This document shows positions 1 to 10,292 of a stretch of DNA of 64,000 bases, one piece after another. Location: the NCBI RefSeq assembly GCF_000195275.1, contig NC_015385.1, positions 1,132,501 to 1,196,500 of the forward strand, read 5' to 3'. The stretch is from Treponema succinifaciens DSM 2489. Its GTDB lineage: Bacteria; Spirochaetota; Spirochaetia; Treponematales; Treponemataceae. The notes under the pieces are model-generated. The model searched no databases. It was not told where the DNA came from and saw only the letters and a program-made list of their open reading frames with translations. Every line of letters begins with the position of its first letter. Position 1 is the first letter of the stretch. Both the position numbers and the translations under genes were made by a program.

Positions 1-1705
<1,705 letters not shown>

Positions 1706-1751
1706 TATTACCGTTTCCTCTGGACACCGCGTCCGTTTTCCTTTGTCTATA

Positions 1752-1862
1752 CGCCGGCCGCCATGGCGGGGAGGACATGCCCGTTCCCATCCCGAACACG
1801 GAAGCCAAGCTCCCCTGCGCCGATGATACTGCCCATGGCGGGAAAGTAGGTAGCGGCCGGCT
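1752..1862 (+). rRNA. rrf: 5S ribosomal RNA
   Basis: About 110 nt with the paired ends gccggccgc ... gcggccggc closing helix I, and the conserved core cccatcccgaacacggaag. It lies about 47 nt after 23S, so both are probably processed from one transcript ending at the terminator that follows. The exact ends are inferred from the terminal helix. Confidence 0.95.
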
Positions 1863-1884
1863 TTTATCTTATATATGCTTTCAT

Positions 1885-1912
1885 GCCCCTCCGGAAGGGG
1901 CTTCTTTTTTTT
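1885..1912 (+). terminator. Rho-independent terminator of the rRNA operon
   Basis: A perfect 6-bp stem gcccct/aggggc with loop ccgga is followed by ttc and eight T. It sits 23 nt after the 5S gene, as expected for the end of an rRNA operon. Confidence 0.9.
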
Positions 1913-1979
1913 CCCACGCAGTGTCTTGCATGGAAATCCCGTGTCGGACAGAAATGGCATCTTTGAACTGCTGTTCTTG

Positions 1980-2516
1980 TTATTTAAGTTTCTTTATGAG
2001 TTCTTCGATTTCTTTTTCAGTTTCTTTTGGTGGGAATAGAAGTGTGGCTAGTTTTGGACGGATTGCTATTGAGAAGATAATGATTCCAATGCATTTAAAA
2101 ATGTCGGCGGACAAAAAATAAATCCAGTTAAGATTTTTATAGAATAAACTTTCAAAAAAATAGTAAATGCTGAATCCTGCAATGCATCCAAAAAATACTT
2201 TGAAAAATATTTGGGCTGAGAATTTTTTTTCAATTATAGATGGAGAGCCGGAAACAAACCCTGAAATAAATGTGCTTGTGAATATTGCTGTGAAATTTCC
2301 TACTTGTTCTAAAGAAAATCCGCTGAAAATAAATTGTGTGATTATAAAAATTCCTGCGCTGCCTGCTCCTTGGATTCCTCCCAAAATACAGCCTGAAAGA
2401 ACTGCCGACGCAATTTGAATGTTCAGTTCTGGAAAAAATCCGCAGATAAAAATAATGGCGGCAAAGAAAATTGTTGTGCTTCCGCGGATAATTTTTAACT
2501 TTGCAATGGTTTTCAT
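1980..2516 (-). CDS. BioY-like small membrane transporter component
   Basis: A 178-aa hydrophobic protein with about five or six membrane segments. The central glycine-rich stretch (residues ~40-75, GCILGGIQGAGS) and the C-terminal FLSADIFKCIGIIIF resemble the G-rich and PGDxxK segments of BioY, the substrate-binding (S) component of energy-coupling-factor biotin transporters. Its ATG overlaps the lnt stop as ATGA (2516-2513), so the two are translationally coupled. Substrate assignment is tentative; the family match is by eye and the similarity is weak. No ECF ATPase genes lie nearby. Confidence 0.55.
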   Translation of the reverse strand: MKTIAKLKIIRGSTTIFFAAIIFICGFFPELNIQIASAVLSGCILGGIQGAGSAGIFIITQFIFSGFSLEQVGNFTAIFTSTFISGFVSGSPSIIEKKFSAQIFFKVFFGCIAGFSIYYFFESLFYKNLNWIYFLSADIFKCIGIIIFSIAIRPKLATLLFPPKETEKEIEELIKKLK

Positions 2517-4330
2517 TTTAATTTCCTTATGGCTTTTTTCAGAAATTTTCTTATTTTCTTTTTGTTTATGAAAGAGATGTCTTTTACTGCGGAAAAAATT
2601 ATGTATGAAAATACTGCGAAAATCAAAATGTGTGCAAACCAGTTTCCCAAAACTGAAAAAATTGTAATTTGCCGTTTGTAAATCGGAACGGAAATTCCCA
2701 TGGAACTTTCTGTGAACAAAGGCAAGTCATATAGAATTTTTCCAGAGGGATTGACTGCTACGGAATATCCTGAATTTGCGCAGCGCAAAAGTGTTGTTCT
2801 GTATTCGATTGCAAGATAACTTGAAGCGATAAAGTGCTGCATTTCCGCGGAATTTGTTTTGCTCCAAGAGTCATTTGTGATGTTTATAAAAATTTCGCTT
2901 CCGAGCTTGAAAAGATTTGTGCAAACTGACGGAAATGAATCCTCAAAGCAAATCGGCGTGGAAAACTTCAAAAATGAAATTGGATTTTCCTGATTGTTTT
3001 CTGAAAATTTTATTCTTTCCTTTTGAATTGAATTTCCGTTTCCATCAAGCTTTATTTCCGCGAATTTTTCTCTGTTGAAGTCGAGCGGCGTTTCAAAGTC
3101 CTGATTTTCCTTTAGCGGAATTTTGAATAGCGCATATTGAAATCCTGGCACTAGGCTTGAATAAAATCCGACAACATTTCGCATAAAAAAAATCATTACT
3201 GGATTTTCCGCATAAGGAACTCGCTCTGCAAATGGAACAAGCTGAATTTTGCTGTAGAATCCTGAAAAAATTCCGTTTTTGTCAAAAAGAATCGCGCTGT
3301 TTGTTCTTTTTCTTTTTTTTCGATCTAATGAAACTCCGCCGCCGATTAAGAATGGAGTTTGCGTGCTGGCTATAAATTCCTTTAGGCTTTCATCTTCTGG
3401 AAAATGAGAGTAATAATTTGCTGCTTTTGGGAAATTTTTTGAAAGGACACCTTCGCTCCAAATTACAAGATCTGTTTCTTTTCCTTGCTCCGAAAGCTGC
3501 CTTATTCCTTTTTTTGTAAGTTTTTTTGAAATTTCAATTGACTTTTTGTCTCCGCCTTCCCATGGGTCTATGTTTTGCTGTACGATTACTGCGTTTAAAA
3601 GTTTTTCAGGCCAGCGTGGAATTGAAATTTGAATTATTCCATAAATTCCGCAGAGAGCAAAAACTGCTAGTGTGAATTTTGCGGCTTGCGCAAGCTGTTT
3701 GTTTATATTTTGGGCTTGCGTTTTGTCTAAGAAATATTCACGGCTCATTATTGTTTCCGCGGTGAGTGAAGAAAAAAGCGCGTATATAAAAGTTATTCCC
3801 CAAACGCCAGTTATATCGGCAATTTGTGTAAAAATTTTCCATTTGTAGGCCGCCATAAAAAGCGTCCCCCAAGGATAGCCGAGTGCGCCGGTCGATTTTA
3901 TGTATTCATATAAAACCCAGCAGGCGCAAAACCATAGCATTCTTTTGAAAATTTGATACGGGCAAAGTCCGGCTTGTTCTTGAAGTTTTGCTTTTTTTGA
4001 AATTTTGCTTGGAAAGACGTGCATTATGATTCCGCAGAATCCGCCTTGAAATGCAGTTCCCAATGCGCTAGCTCCGAGTGTAAAAGCCGCAAATCCGTGG
4101 AAATTCGCCAGCCAATAACTTGAAAGCAAGTGAACGGTAAGTGTCTGCAGAAAAAAAAGCCAGAAAGTCTGTTTGTATGATTTTGATTTGTAGACTGCAA
4201 TGTACAAGGGCGAAAGGCAAAAGAGCGCGGTCAGCGGAGAACCAAACGGAAGAATTTCATTTGAAATTGAAATAGATTCAGTTGCTCCAGAAAAGATTGC
4301 ACAAAAAACTTGTAAAAACAGCTGATTCAT
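2513..4330 (-). CDS. lnt: Apolipoprotein N-acyltransferase
   Basis: Lnt transfers an acyl chain from phospholipid to the N-terminal cysteine of lipoproteins in the inner membrane. The protein (605 aa) has an N-terminal block of membrane helices (to ~residue 235), a nitrilase-type domain and a last membrane helix near 575. The Glu-Lys-Cys triad is visible: E293 in WSEG, K361 in YSKIQLVPF and C461 in TPICFED. It is longer than the usual ~510 aa because of an insert at ~405-450 between Lys and Cys. Divergent from the kinase gene to its right and coupled to the bioY-like gene. Confidence 0.93.
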   Translation of the reverse strand: MNQLFLQVFCAIFSGATESISISNEILPFGSPLTALFCLSPLYIAVYKSKSYKQTFWLFFLQTLTVHLLSSYWLANFHGFAAFTLGASALGTAFQGGFCGIIMHVFPSKISKKAKLQEQAGLCPYQIFKRMLWFCACWVLYEYIKSTGALGYPWGTLFMAAYKWKIFTQIADITGVWGITFIYALFSSLTAETIMSREYFLDKTQAQNINKQLAQAAKFTLAVFALCGIYGIIQISIPRWPEKLLNAVIVQQNIDPWEGGDKKSIEISKKLTKKGIRQLSEQGKETDLVIWSEGVLSKNFPKAANYYSHFPEDESLKEFIASTQTPFLIGGGVSLDRKKRKRTNSAILFDKNGIFSGFYSKIQLVPFAERVPYAENPVMIFFMRNVVGFYSSLVPGFQYALFKIPLKENQDFETPLDFNREKFAEIKLDGNGNSIQKERIKFSENNQENPISFLKFSTPICFEDSFPSVCTNLFKLGSEIFINITNDSWSKTNSAEMQHFIASSYLAIEYRTTLLRCANSGYSVAVNPSGKILYDLPLFTESSMGISVPIYKRQITIFSVLGNWFAHILIFAVFSYIIFSAVKDISFINKKKIRKFLKKAIRKLK

Positions 4331-4384
4331 TGTATTATTTTAATGTCATATATAGAAAAAATCAACACAAACGGGAAGGGAATC

Positions 4385-5557
4385 ATGGAAAAAGTCAGAG
4401 AAGCGCACCGCAAAGAATATGGAGTGGAGCCGGACGTTATTGCGGTTGCTCCGGGCAGGTTCCATTTGGCTGGAGAACATACTTGGTTCTTCAAAGATAA
4501 AACTTTGTCCATGGCAGTCAATCTTCCTGTTTATGTTTCTGCGTCTTTAAGAGAAGACACTTCATTTAAATTTTATTTTGTTCAGCTTGAAGACGAAAAG
4601 CACACAAATCTTTCTTCGCTGAAATTAAAAAAAGAAGACAAATGGGCGAATTCAATAAAATCTATTTTGTATGGATTTTATAGCGGCGGATTTGAATTAA
4701 AGGGAATCGACTTTACTATTTATTCTGAAATTCTTCCTTCTGCCGGATTTGGAATAACAACCGCTGTAAAAGTTGCCTCTTGCTGGGCTATACGAGAACT
4801 TTGCGGCTTGAAGTGCAGTCAGGATCAGATTCTTCAGGTTATAGAACGGGCGAATAAAAATTTTCTTGGAACAGCAAATCATTCTGCGGACAGTTTTGCT
4901 GCGATTTTTTCAAAGGAAAATAATTTAGTTTTGACCGATTATGCGAAAAAATCCTGCGAGCTGGTTCCTTTCAACTTTAAAGAAAAGACAGTTTTGTTGA
5001 CTGATGCTCTTGTTCCTAGAATTGTAACTTGGAACGAAGACAGCCTTATGCAGCCGGAAAATGTTTTGCTTTTAGGCGAGCTTAAGGAACGAAAGGCAAA
5101 TGTTTTGGGCGGCTGGCAGTATGAGGAAGACAAGGCTGAAGTCAATGAAGTTCTAAGTGTTGTTTCAGAAGATACAAAGCGCCGGCTTTTATGCGTTATG
5201 AATGAGCATAAGTGTGTTCTTGACTGCGTTAATGCCATTCAGAAGTATGATTTTTCTTCTTTTGCGCGCTCTGTCAACCGGAGCCATCAGAATATGCGCG
5301 ATTACGATATTTCCTGCCCTGAAATCGACTGGATTTTAAAAAGAGTCCATGAACTTGACGAAAATCCCGACGACTTAAGAAATCCTGTAAACTGCGGCCG
5401 AATAACAGGAAAAGGCTTTGGACGCGGAATCTATACAATCTTAAGAAACAGCGATGTTGGAAAATACAAGGAAAAACTGGAGGAATACGAAAAAATATTC
5501 GGCTTTTCCCCAAAATGCTATTCTGTAAAACCTGCAAATGGAGTCCGCCTTATATGA
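4385..5557 (+). CDS. GHMP-family kinase, diverged galactokinase-like
   Basis: A 390-aa protein with the overall layout of galactokinase: APGRFHLAGEHTWF near residue 25, the ATP-loop region LPSAGFGITTA (~115) and the C-terminal CGRITGKGFGRG (~345). The motifs deviate from classical GalK. The sugar-contacting GEHTDY is GEHTWF, and the P-loop lacks the GLSSSA form. Substrate is therefore uncertain, and the GalK name should not be transferred without testing. The ATG at 4385 is chosen because gggaaggg lies just upstream; the earlier in-frame ATG at 4343 has no ribosome site. Its stop overlaps surE (ATGA). Confidence 0.75.
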   Translation: MEKVREAHRKEYGVEPDVIAVAPGRFHLAGEHTWFFKDKTLSMAVNLPVYVSASLREDTSFKFYFVQLEDEKHTNLSSLKLKKEDKWANSIKSILYGFYSGGFELKGIDFTIYSEILPSAGFGITTAVKVASCWAIRELCGLKCSQDQILQVIERANKNFLGTANHSADSFAAIFSKENNLVLTDYAKKSCELVPFNFKEKTVLLTDALVPRIVTWNEDSLMQPENVLLLGELKERKANVLGGWQYEEDKAEVNEVLSVVSEDTKRRLLCVMNEHKCVLDCVNAIQKYDFSSFARSVNRSHQNMRDYDISCPEIDWILKRVHELDENPDDLRNPVNCGRITGKGFGRGIYTILRNSDVGKYKEKLEEYEKIFGFSPKCYSVKPANGVRLI

Positions 5558-6360
5558 ATATTCTGCTTACTAATGACGATGGAATTAATGCTGAAGGCTT
5601 AAATGTTCTTTCTGCGGCTCTTTCAAAAAAGCACAATGTTTTTATAGTTGCTCCAAAATTCAACAAATCTGGGGCTTCAAGCCAGATGAATGTTGCTGTT
5701 CCTTTGGAGCTAAAAAAGGTTGATAAAGAAAATTGCCGCCTTTCTTATCATTTGGAAGGTTCTCCTGTGGACTGTGTGCTTTCCGGGCTTAACGGAAGCT
5801 ATATTTCAGAAAAAATTGATGTTATTGTTTCTGGTATAAATGACGGTCCGAATCTTGGAACTGATATTGTTTATTCTGGAACTTGCGGTGCGGCGCGTCA
5901 GGCTTGTCTTGCAGGAATTCCAGGAATCGCTCTTAGCATTGATTCAGATTCAAAAGATGAATCAGACAAAAACGGCTCTTTATATTTTGAAAATCTTGCC
6001 GACTTTGCCTGTAAAAATCTTGAAAAGCTTGTTTCTCTCTGCGGAAATCTTACAGTTTTAAATTCGGCGCATAAATATTACAGAAATTTTGTAAACGTAA
6101 ATGCTCCTGCAATGAAAAATTACAAGGGAGCAAAACTTACCGTTCCTTGCATAAGGCGTTATTGGGAAACTGTGGAGCTTTGCGAATGTGAAAACGGTTG
6201 TCTGACTTCAAAATGCGGCGGCGACTATTATGTTCATTCTTACGGTGATGATTCAGCTGATTTCAAAGCCTGCGAGGAAGGTTTTGTTTCAGTCAGCGTT
6301 GTTGAAACCGAACCTAGCTATGCTGATATATCTTCTATAAAATTCGATTTTAATTTATAA
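5554..6360 (+). CDS. surE: 5'/3'-nucleotidase SurE
   Basis: A metal-dependent nucleoside monophosphate phosphatase of 268 aa. The N-terminus MNILLTNDDG carries the metal-binding Asp pair (D8, D9), followed by NKSGASSQ and the conserved VSGINDGPNLG with the metal-binding Asn. The start is the ATG at 5554, which overlaps the kinase stop in ATGA with ggag 10 nt upstream. Twelve bases separate it from the next gene, so this is one operon with the TPR genes. Confidence 0.94.
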   Translation: MNILLTNDDGINAEGLNVLSAALSKKHNVFIVAPKFNKSGASSQMNVAVPLELKKVDKENCRLSYHLEGSPVDCVLSGLNGSYISEKIDVIVSGINDGPNLGTDIVYSGTCGAARQACLAGIPGIALSIDSDSKDESDKNGSLYFENLADFACKNLEKLVSLCGNLTVLNSAHKYYRNFVNVNAPAMKNYKGAKLTVPCIRRYWETVELCECENGCLTSKCGGDYYVHSYGDDSADFKACEEGFVSVSVVETEPSYADISSIKFDFNL

Positions 6361-6371
6361 AAGGCGGAAAA

Positions 6372-7070
6372 ATGGCAGAAGAAAACTATATGAAAGAAGG
6401 AATCTCTTTATATAAAAAAGGAAATTATCCTGCTGCTTTGACATATTTTCTTTCACTTCCTGATGATTGCGGAGCGGATTCTGTGGAGCTTGCCTATTAT
6501 TTGGGGCTTTGCTATTCAAAGTTAAAGCGTTACGATGATGCCTTGCTTTACCTTGAGCAGGTTGTTACGGCTTCTTATGATAAAGACAATAATCCGAATC
6601 AGGACAGAGTTTTGCAGTGCCGCTATCTTTTGGCAGTTATTTATTGCCTTAGCGGAAGAAAAAAACTTGCTGATTTTGAATTGAATAAACTTTTGGACAC
6701 TGGATATAAGCCTGCTTCTGTTTATGCTTCTCTTGCTTACGTTGCATGGGAACAGGGAAAAGTTGATTTAAGCCTTGACTATTATGAAAAAGCGCTTGAA
6801 GACGACAGCGAAAATCCCACTGCTTTAAATGGATTGGGCTATGTTCTTGCTTGCGAAGGCGAGGATTTAACAAAAGCGTTAAGCTGCTGCAAAAAAGCAC
6901 TGGATATTTTGCCGGAAAGCGCGGCATGTCTTGATAGCCTTGGCTGGGTTTATTACAAAATGGGACTTTATTCAGAATCAAAAAAGTTTTTAAATCGCGC
7001 TATGAAAGCCGACAGTTCAAATCCTATAATAGTGGAGCACCTTCAGGAAGTTAAGAAGGCGGAAGAATAA
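6372..7070 (+). CDS. TPR-repeat protein
   Basis: 232 aa with at least five tetratricopeptide units, e.g. YYLGLCYSKLKRYDDALLYL and the C-terminal LDSLGWVYYKMGLYSES. It has no signal peptide, so it is probably a cytoplasmic protein-interaction scaffold. An aaggcgg ribosome site precedes the ATG. Its stop overlaps the start of the next gene as TAATG, and both carry TPRs, so they may act together. The partner is unknown. Confidence 0.85.
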   Translation: MAEENYMKEGISLYKKGNYPAALTYFLSLPDDCGADSVELAYYLGLCYSKLKRYDDALLYLEQVVTASYDKDNNPNQDRVLQCRYLLAVIYCLSGRKKLADFELNKLLDTGYKPASVYASLAYVAWEQGKVDLSLDYYEKALEDDSENPTALNGLGYVLACEGEDLTKALSCCKKALDILPESAACLDSLGWVYYKMGLYSESKKFLNRAMKADSSNPIIVEHLQEVKKAEE

Positions 7071-9118
7071 TGAAAAAAATAATTTTTGTTTTTATAGCTT
7101 TTATATTTTCAGCCTTTGCGCAGACAAATCTCCAAGACACAGCTAGCACCGGAAATTTACGTTCTGCAAATTCTGGTTTTGCGGAAGAAGAATTCAGGCG
7201 TGGAGTTCAAAGCTATTACAGAGGCTCTTTTAATGAAAGTATTCTTGAATTTGAAAAGGCTCTTTCATATTTGCCTGGCGAACCTTTAGTTCTTGACTGG
7301 CTTGGAAAAGCATATTACCGCGCGGGAATAGAAGGAGCTGCGCTTCAGCAATGGAATTATGCCAAGGAAGCTGGTTATGGAGGACTTCTTATTCAGAATA
7401 GAATTGAAATTGTAAGTGACAGACGTGTTACCGACTATGACTATGGATTTACCCAGCGTTTTACGGAATCAGGCTCTTATCCAAATGTAAACGGAAGCAA
7501 TCTCATTTACAGCCAGCCAGTTTCTTCCCTTTCAAATCATGATGGAAGTATCTGGGTTGTTTCCTATGGCACGAACGAGTTGCTTCAGTTTGACGTGAAC
7601 GGAACTGTGGTAAGACGAAACAAAGGACCGATAAATGGATTTGACCGTCCAATGGATGTAATTCGCTTAAAGAACGGAAACTTGGCAGTTTCAGAAAGCG
7701 CGGGAGACAGAATTTCAATTCTTTCTGAAAACGGTTCGTTTATAAAATACTTTGGCGCGCGTGGCAGAGGGCAAGGACAGCTTGTGGGACCTCAGTATCT
7801 TGCAGAAGATGACTTTGGAAACATTTATGCCACGGATTTTGGAAATGCCCGTGTTGTTGTTTTTGATGCAGAAGGAAACGGGCTTTTGCATTTCGGTGAA
7901 AAAACTGAAGGCTTTGACGGTTTCAAGTCCCCAACTGGAATTGCGGTTTGCGGCGGAAGAATTTTTGTCGCGGACAGCGTGAAAGGCGGAATCTATGAAT
8001 TTGACAAGGCCGGAAATTTCCTTGGAGTTCTTGTAAATGACGGAACTTTTTCGCGTCCTGAAAGTTTAAAGCAATGGGGCAGCGATTATCTTTTGCTTAC
8101 AGACAGAAACAAAGTTTATGCGGTTGAGCTTTCTTCCGGGGCTGTTTTTGAAAATGCCATTACAGGAAAAGGAAAAAGCCTGATTACAAGCGCAGTTTCA
8201 GACCGGAATGGAAATATAATTGTAACTGATTTTAAGGCAAATGAAATTTATGTAATGTCAAAAATGACAGAACTTGTGGGTGGTTTTTTTGTTCAGTTTG
8301 AGCGTGTGATTTCTGATAATTTCCCGGAAGTTATTGTTGAAGTCCGTGTGGAAAATAGAAAGCGTCAGCCTGTTGTTGGCTTAAAACAGCAAAATTTTCT
8401 TATAACTGAAGGAAAAAAGCCAGTTGAAGATTTTGTGCTTTTGGGCGAGGCGAATAATAATGACTTTGCAGACATTGCAATTCTCATAGACCGTTCACTT
8501 TCAATGAAGAAATACGAAGAACAGCTTTCTGGTGCGGTTCGGGAGCTTGCCGCTTCAATGGACGGAAAAGGGCAAGTGTCGATTATTTCAGCTGGAAAAG
8601 TTCCTGTTACAGAATTTTCAGGAAATCCGTCTCAGCTTTCTGATTTTTCAGCAAAGGCTTTGAAGAATTCTTACACAGAAAATCCTGCGCTGGATCTTGC
8701 GGTACGACTTTCTGCAAACGGACTTGTCAACGCTGAAAAAAAGCGCGGAATAATTTATCTTTCGGCTGGAGATTCAGAAAATACATTTACGCAGTACGCG
8801 CTTTCTGATTTAACAGCTTATCTTAATAACAATGCGATTTCTTTTAGCACAGTTCTTTTGTCTCAAGCTTCTCCGTCGGAAGAAATTTCGTACATAACAA
8901 GAAACACAAACGGAACTTCCTACTATATATATCGTCCGGAAGGCTTGGGAACTGTCATAAAAGATATTGTTGACATTCCGTCTGGTTTGTATCAGTTTAG
9001 GTACACATCTTCTTTTGCGACCGAATATGGAAGAAAATATTTGCCTGTAGAAATTGAAACTTATCTTCTTAATCGTTCAGGTCGCGACGAAACAGGTTAT
9101 TTTGCTCCGCTTCAGTAG
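7070..9118 (+). CDS. Exported TPR / NHL beta-propeller / von Willebrand A protein
   Basis: 682 aa. There is an N-terminal signal peptide (MKKIIFVFIAFIFSAFAQ), one or two TPR-like helices (~35-110), and an NHL-type propeller (~140-400) with repeats such as GQLVGPQYLAEDDFGNIYATD. A VWA-like domain follows (~485-640) with a DRSLSMKKYEE MIDAS-like segment. This suggests a periplasmic or surface protein that binds partners; no enzyme motif is seen. It is coupled to the TPR gene upstream. Its last 50 bp overlap the convergent dinB gene. Confidence 0.8.
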   Translation: MKKIIFVFIAFIFSAFAQTNLQDTASTGNLRSANSGFAEEEFRRGVQSYYRGSFNESILEFEKALSYLPGEPLVLDWLGKAYYRAGIEGAALQQWNYAKEAGYGGLLIQNRIEIVSDRRVTDYDYGFTQRFTESGSYPNVNGSNLIYSQPVSSLSNHDGSIWVVSYGTNELLQFDVNGTVVRRNKGPINGFDRPMDVIRLKNGNLAVSESAGDRISILSENGSFIKYFGARGRGQGQLVGPQYLAEDDFGNIYATDFGNARVVVFDAEGNGLLHFGEKTEGFDGFKSPTGIAVCGGRIFVADSVKGGIYEFDKAGNFLGVLVNDGTFSRPESLKQWGSDYLLLTDRNKVYAVELSSGAVFENAITGKGKSLITSAVSDRNGNIIVTDFKANEIYVMSKMTELVGGFFVQFERVISDNFPEVIVEVRVENRKRQPVVGLKQQNFLITEGKKPVEDFVLLGEANNNDFADIAILIDRSLSMKKYEEQLSGAVRELAASMDGKGQVSIISAGKVPVTEFSGNPSQLSDFSAKALKNSYTENPALDLAVRLSANGLVNAEKKRGIIYLSAGDSENTFTQYALSDLTAYLNNNAISFSTVLLSQASPSEEISYITRNTNGTSYYIYRPEGLGTVIKDIVDIPSGLYQFRYTSSFATEYGRKYLPVEIETYLLNRSGRDETGYFAPLQ

Positions 9119-10292
9119 ATAAAAGTCGGGCTTTTCTGACTTTAAGCGAAGGATTTTTTCTTTCCATTTCAAAAAGGGTTTTTTCCAGTTTTGCTTTTTT
9201 TGAGTTTCCAAAGTCGAAAAGTTCCGCTTGCGTTGGTTTTTCGCTGGTTTCTATTCCAGAAAGTCCAATGCCCAAAAGCCTGATTCCTTTTCCTTTTTCA
9301 TATTTTCTATTGAAAATTCTTAGGCAGCGTTCAAGCAAATCATCTGCATTTGAAACTGGAATTTCTGAAGATTCTTGTGCAGTTATAGTGTAAAAATCTT
9401 CGTATCTTATTCGGATATTTACGGTTTTTGCCTTGACATTTTCTGTGTGCATTCTCCAGATTAATTGCGCGGAAAGTTCCATGAATGCAGTTTCGATTGC
9501 ATATTCATTTGCCACATCGAATTCAAAAGTCCGCTCTACGCTTATTGAGTGGCTTTTTGCTTCTTCGCCAAATGTGATTTCTTTTCCGCCGCGGACCGCA
9601 TTATATAAAAAAGAGCCCATTCCGTTTCCGAAGACAGTAGTCAGCAAAGAAATTGACTTGCCATGAATATCCGCAGGTGAAAATATTCCAGCGTTTTTTA
9701 GCCGTTCCCGTGTTTTTTTTCCTATGCCCCAGATTTTCTCTATAGGAAGTGAAAGAATGAATTTTTCTTCTTCGCCTTTTTTTATGAATGTAATTCCGTC
9801 CGGCTTTTTATATCCCGATGCGATTTTTGCGACATACATTGTGCTTGCAATTCCGACGCTTACTGTAAGTCCTGTTTGCTCTTTTACCTTTGCCTTTATT
9901 TTTTTTGCGATTTCCAAAGGCGGACCGAAAAGTTTTTCAGTTCCAGTAAGATCAATAAATGCTTCGTCAATTGACATTTGAATTACTGACGGCGAAAATT
10001 CCTTGAAAATGCTCATTATTTTATGTGAAACTTCCGCATAACGCTTGTGGTTTCCGCGCAGAAAAATTGCGTTCGGGCAAAGCTCAACTGCTTTTGCCAA
10101 AGGAAGGGCAGAATGCACACCGTATTTTCTAGCTTCATAAGATGCCGTTGAAACTACAGCTCTTCTGTCTCCTGGAATTCCGCCGACAATTACAGGTTTT
10201 CCTTTGTATTCTGGATGATCGTGCTGCTCAACCGAAGCGAAAAACGCATCTAGGTCAACATGAAGAAAAACTTTTTCAAATTTCATTTGCAT
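9069..10292 (-). CDS. dinB: DNA polymerase IV (Y-family translesion polymerase)
   Basis: 407 aa. Catalytic carboxylates are in HVDLDAFFASVEQ (near the N-terminus) and SIDEAFIDLT (~100). The palm, thumb HhH segment (IWGIGKKTRERL) and little finger are in normal order. The start at 10292 is chosen because gaagg lies 5 nt before it; an earlier in-frame ATG at 10340 lies inside the upstream gene and has no ribosome site. It slightly overlaps the upstream membrane-protein gene and overlaps the VWA gene by 50 bp at its 3' end. Confidence 0.93.
   Translation of the reverse strand: MQMKFEKVFLHVDLDAFFASVEQHDHPEYKGKPVIVGGIPGDRRAVVSTASYEARKYGVHSALPLAKAVELCPNAIFLRGNHKRYAEVSHKIMSIFKEFSPSVIQMSIDEAFIDLTGTEKLFGPPLEIAKKIKAKVKEQTGLTVSVGIASTMYVAKIASGYKKPDGITFIKKGEEEKFILSLPIEKIWGIGKKTRERLKNAGIFSPADIHGKSISLLTTVFGNGMGSFLYNAVRGGKEITFGEEAKSHSISVERTFEFDVANEYAIETAFMELSAQLIWRMHTENVKAKTVNIRIRYEDFYTITAQESSEIPVSNADDLLERCLRIFNRKYEKGKGIRLLGIGLSGIETSEKPTQAELFDFGNSKKAKLEKTLFEMERKNPSLKVRKARLLSTEAEQNNLFRRDLND

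Noticed and set aside
4343-4384. Upstream ATG as start of the kinase gene
   Set aside because: No ribosome site before it; a strong one precedes the ATG at 4385.
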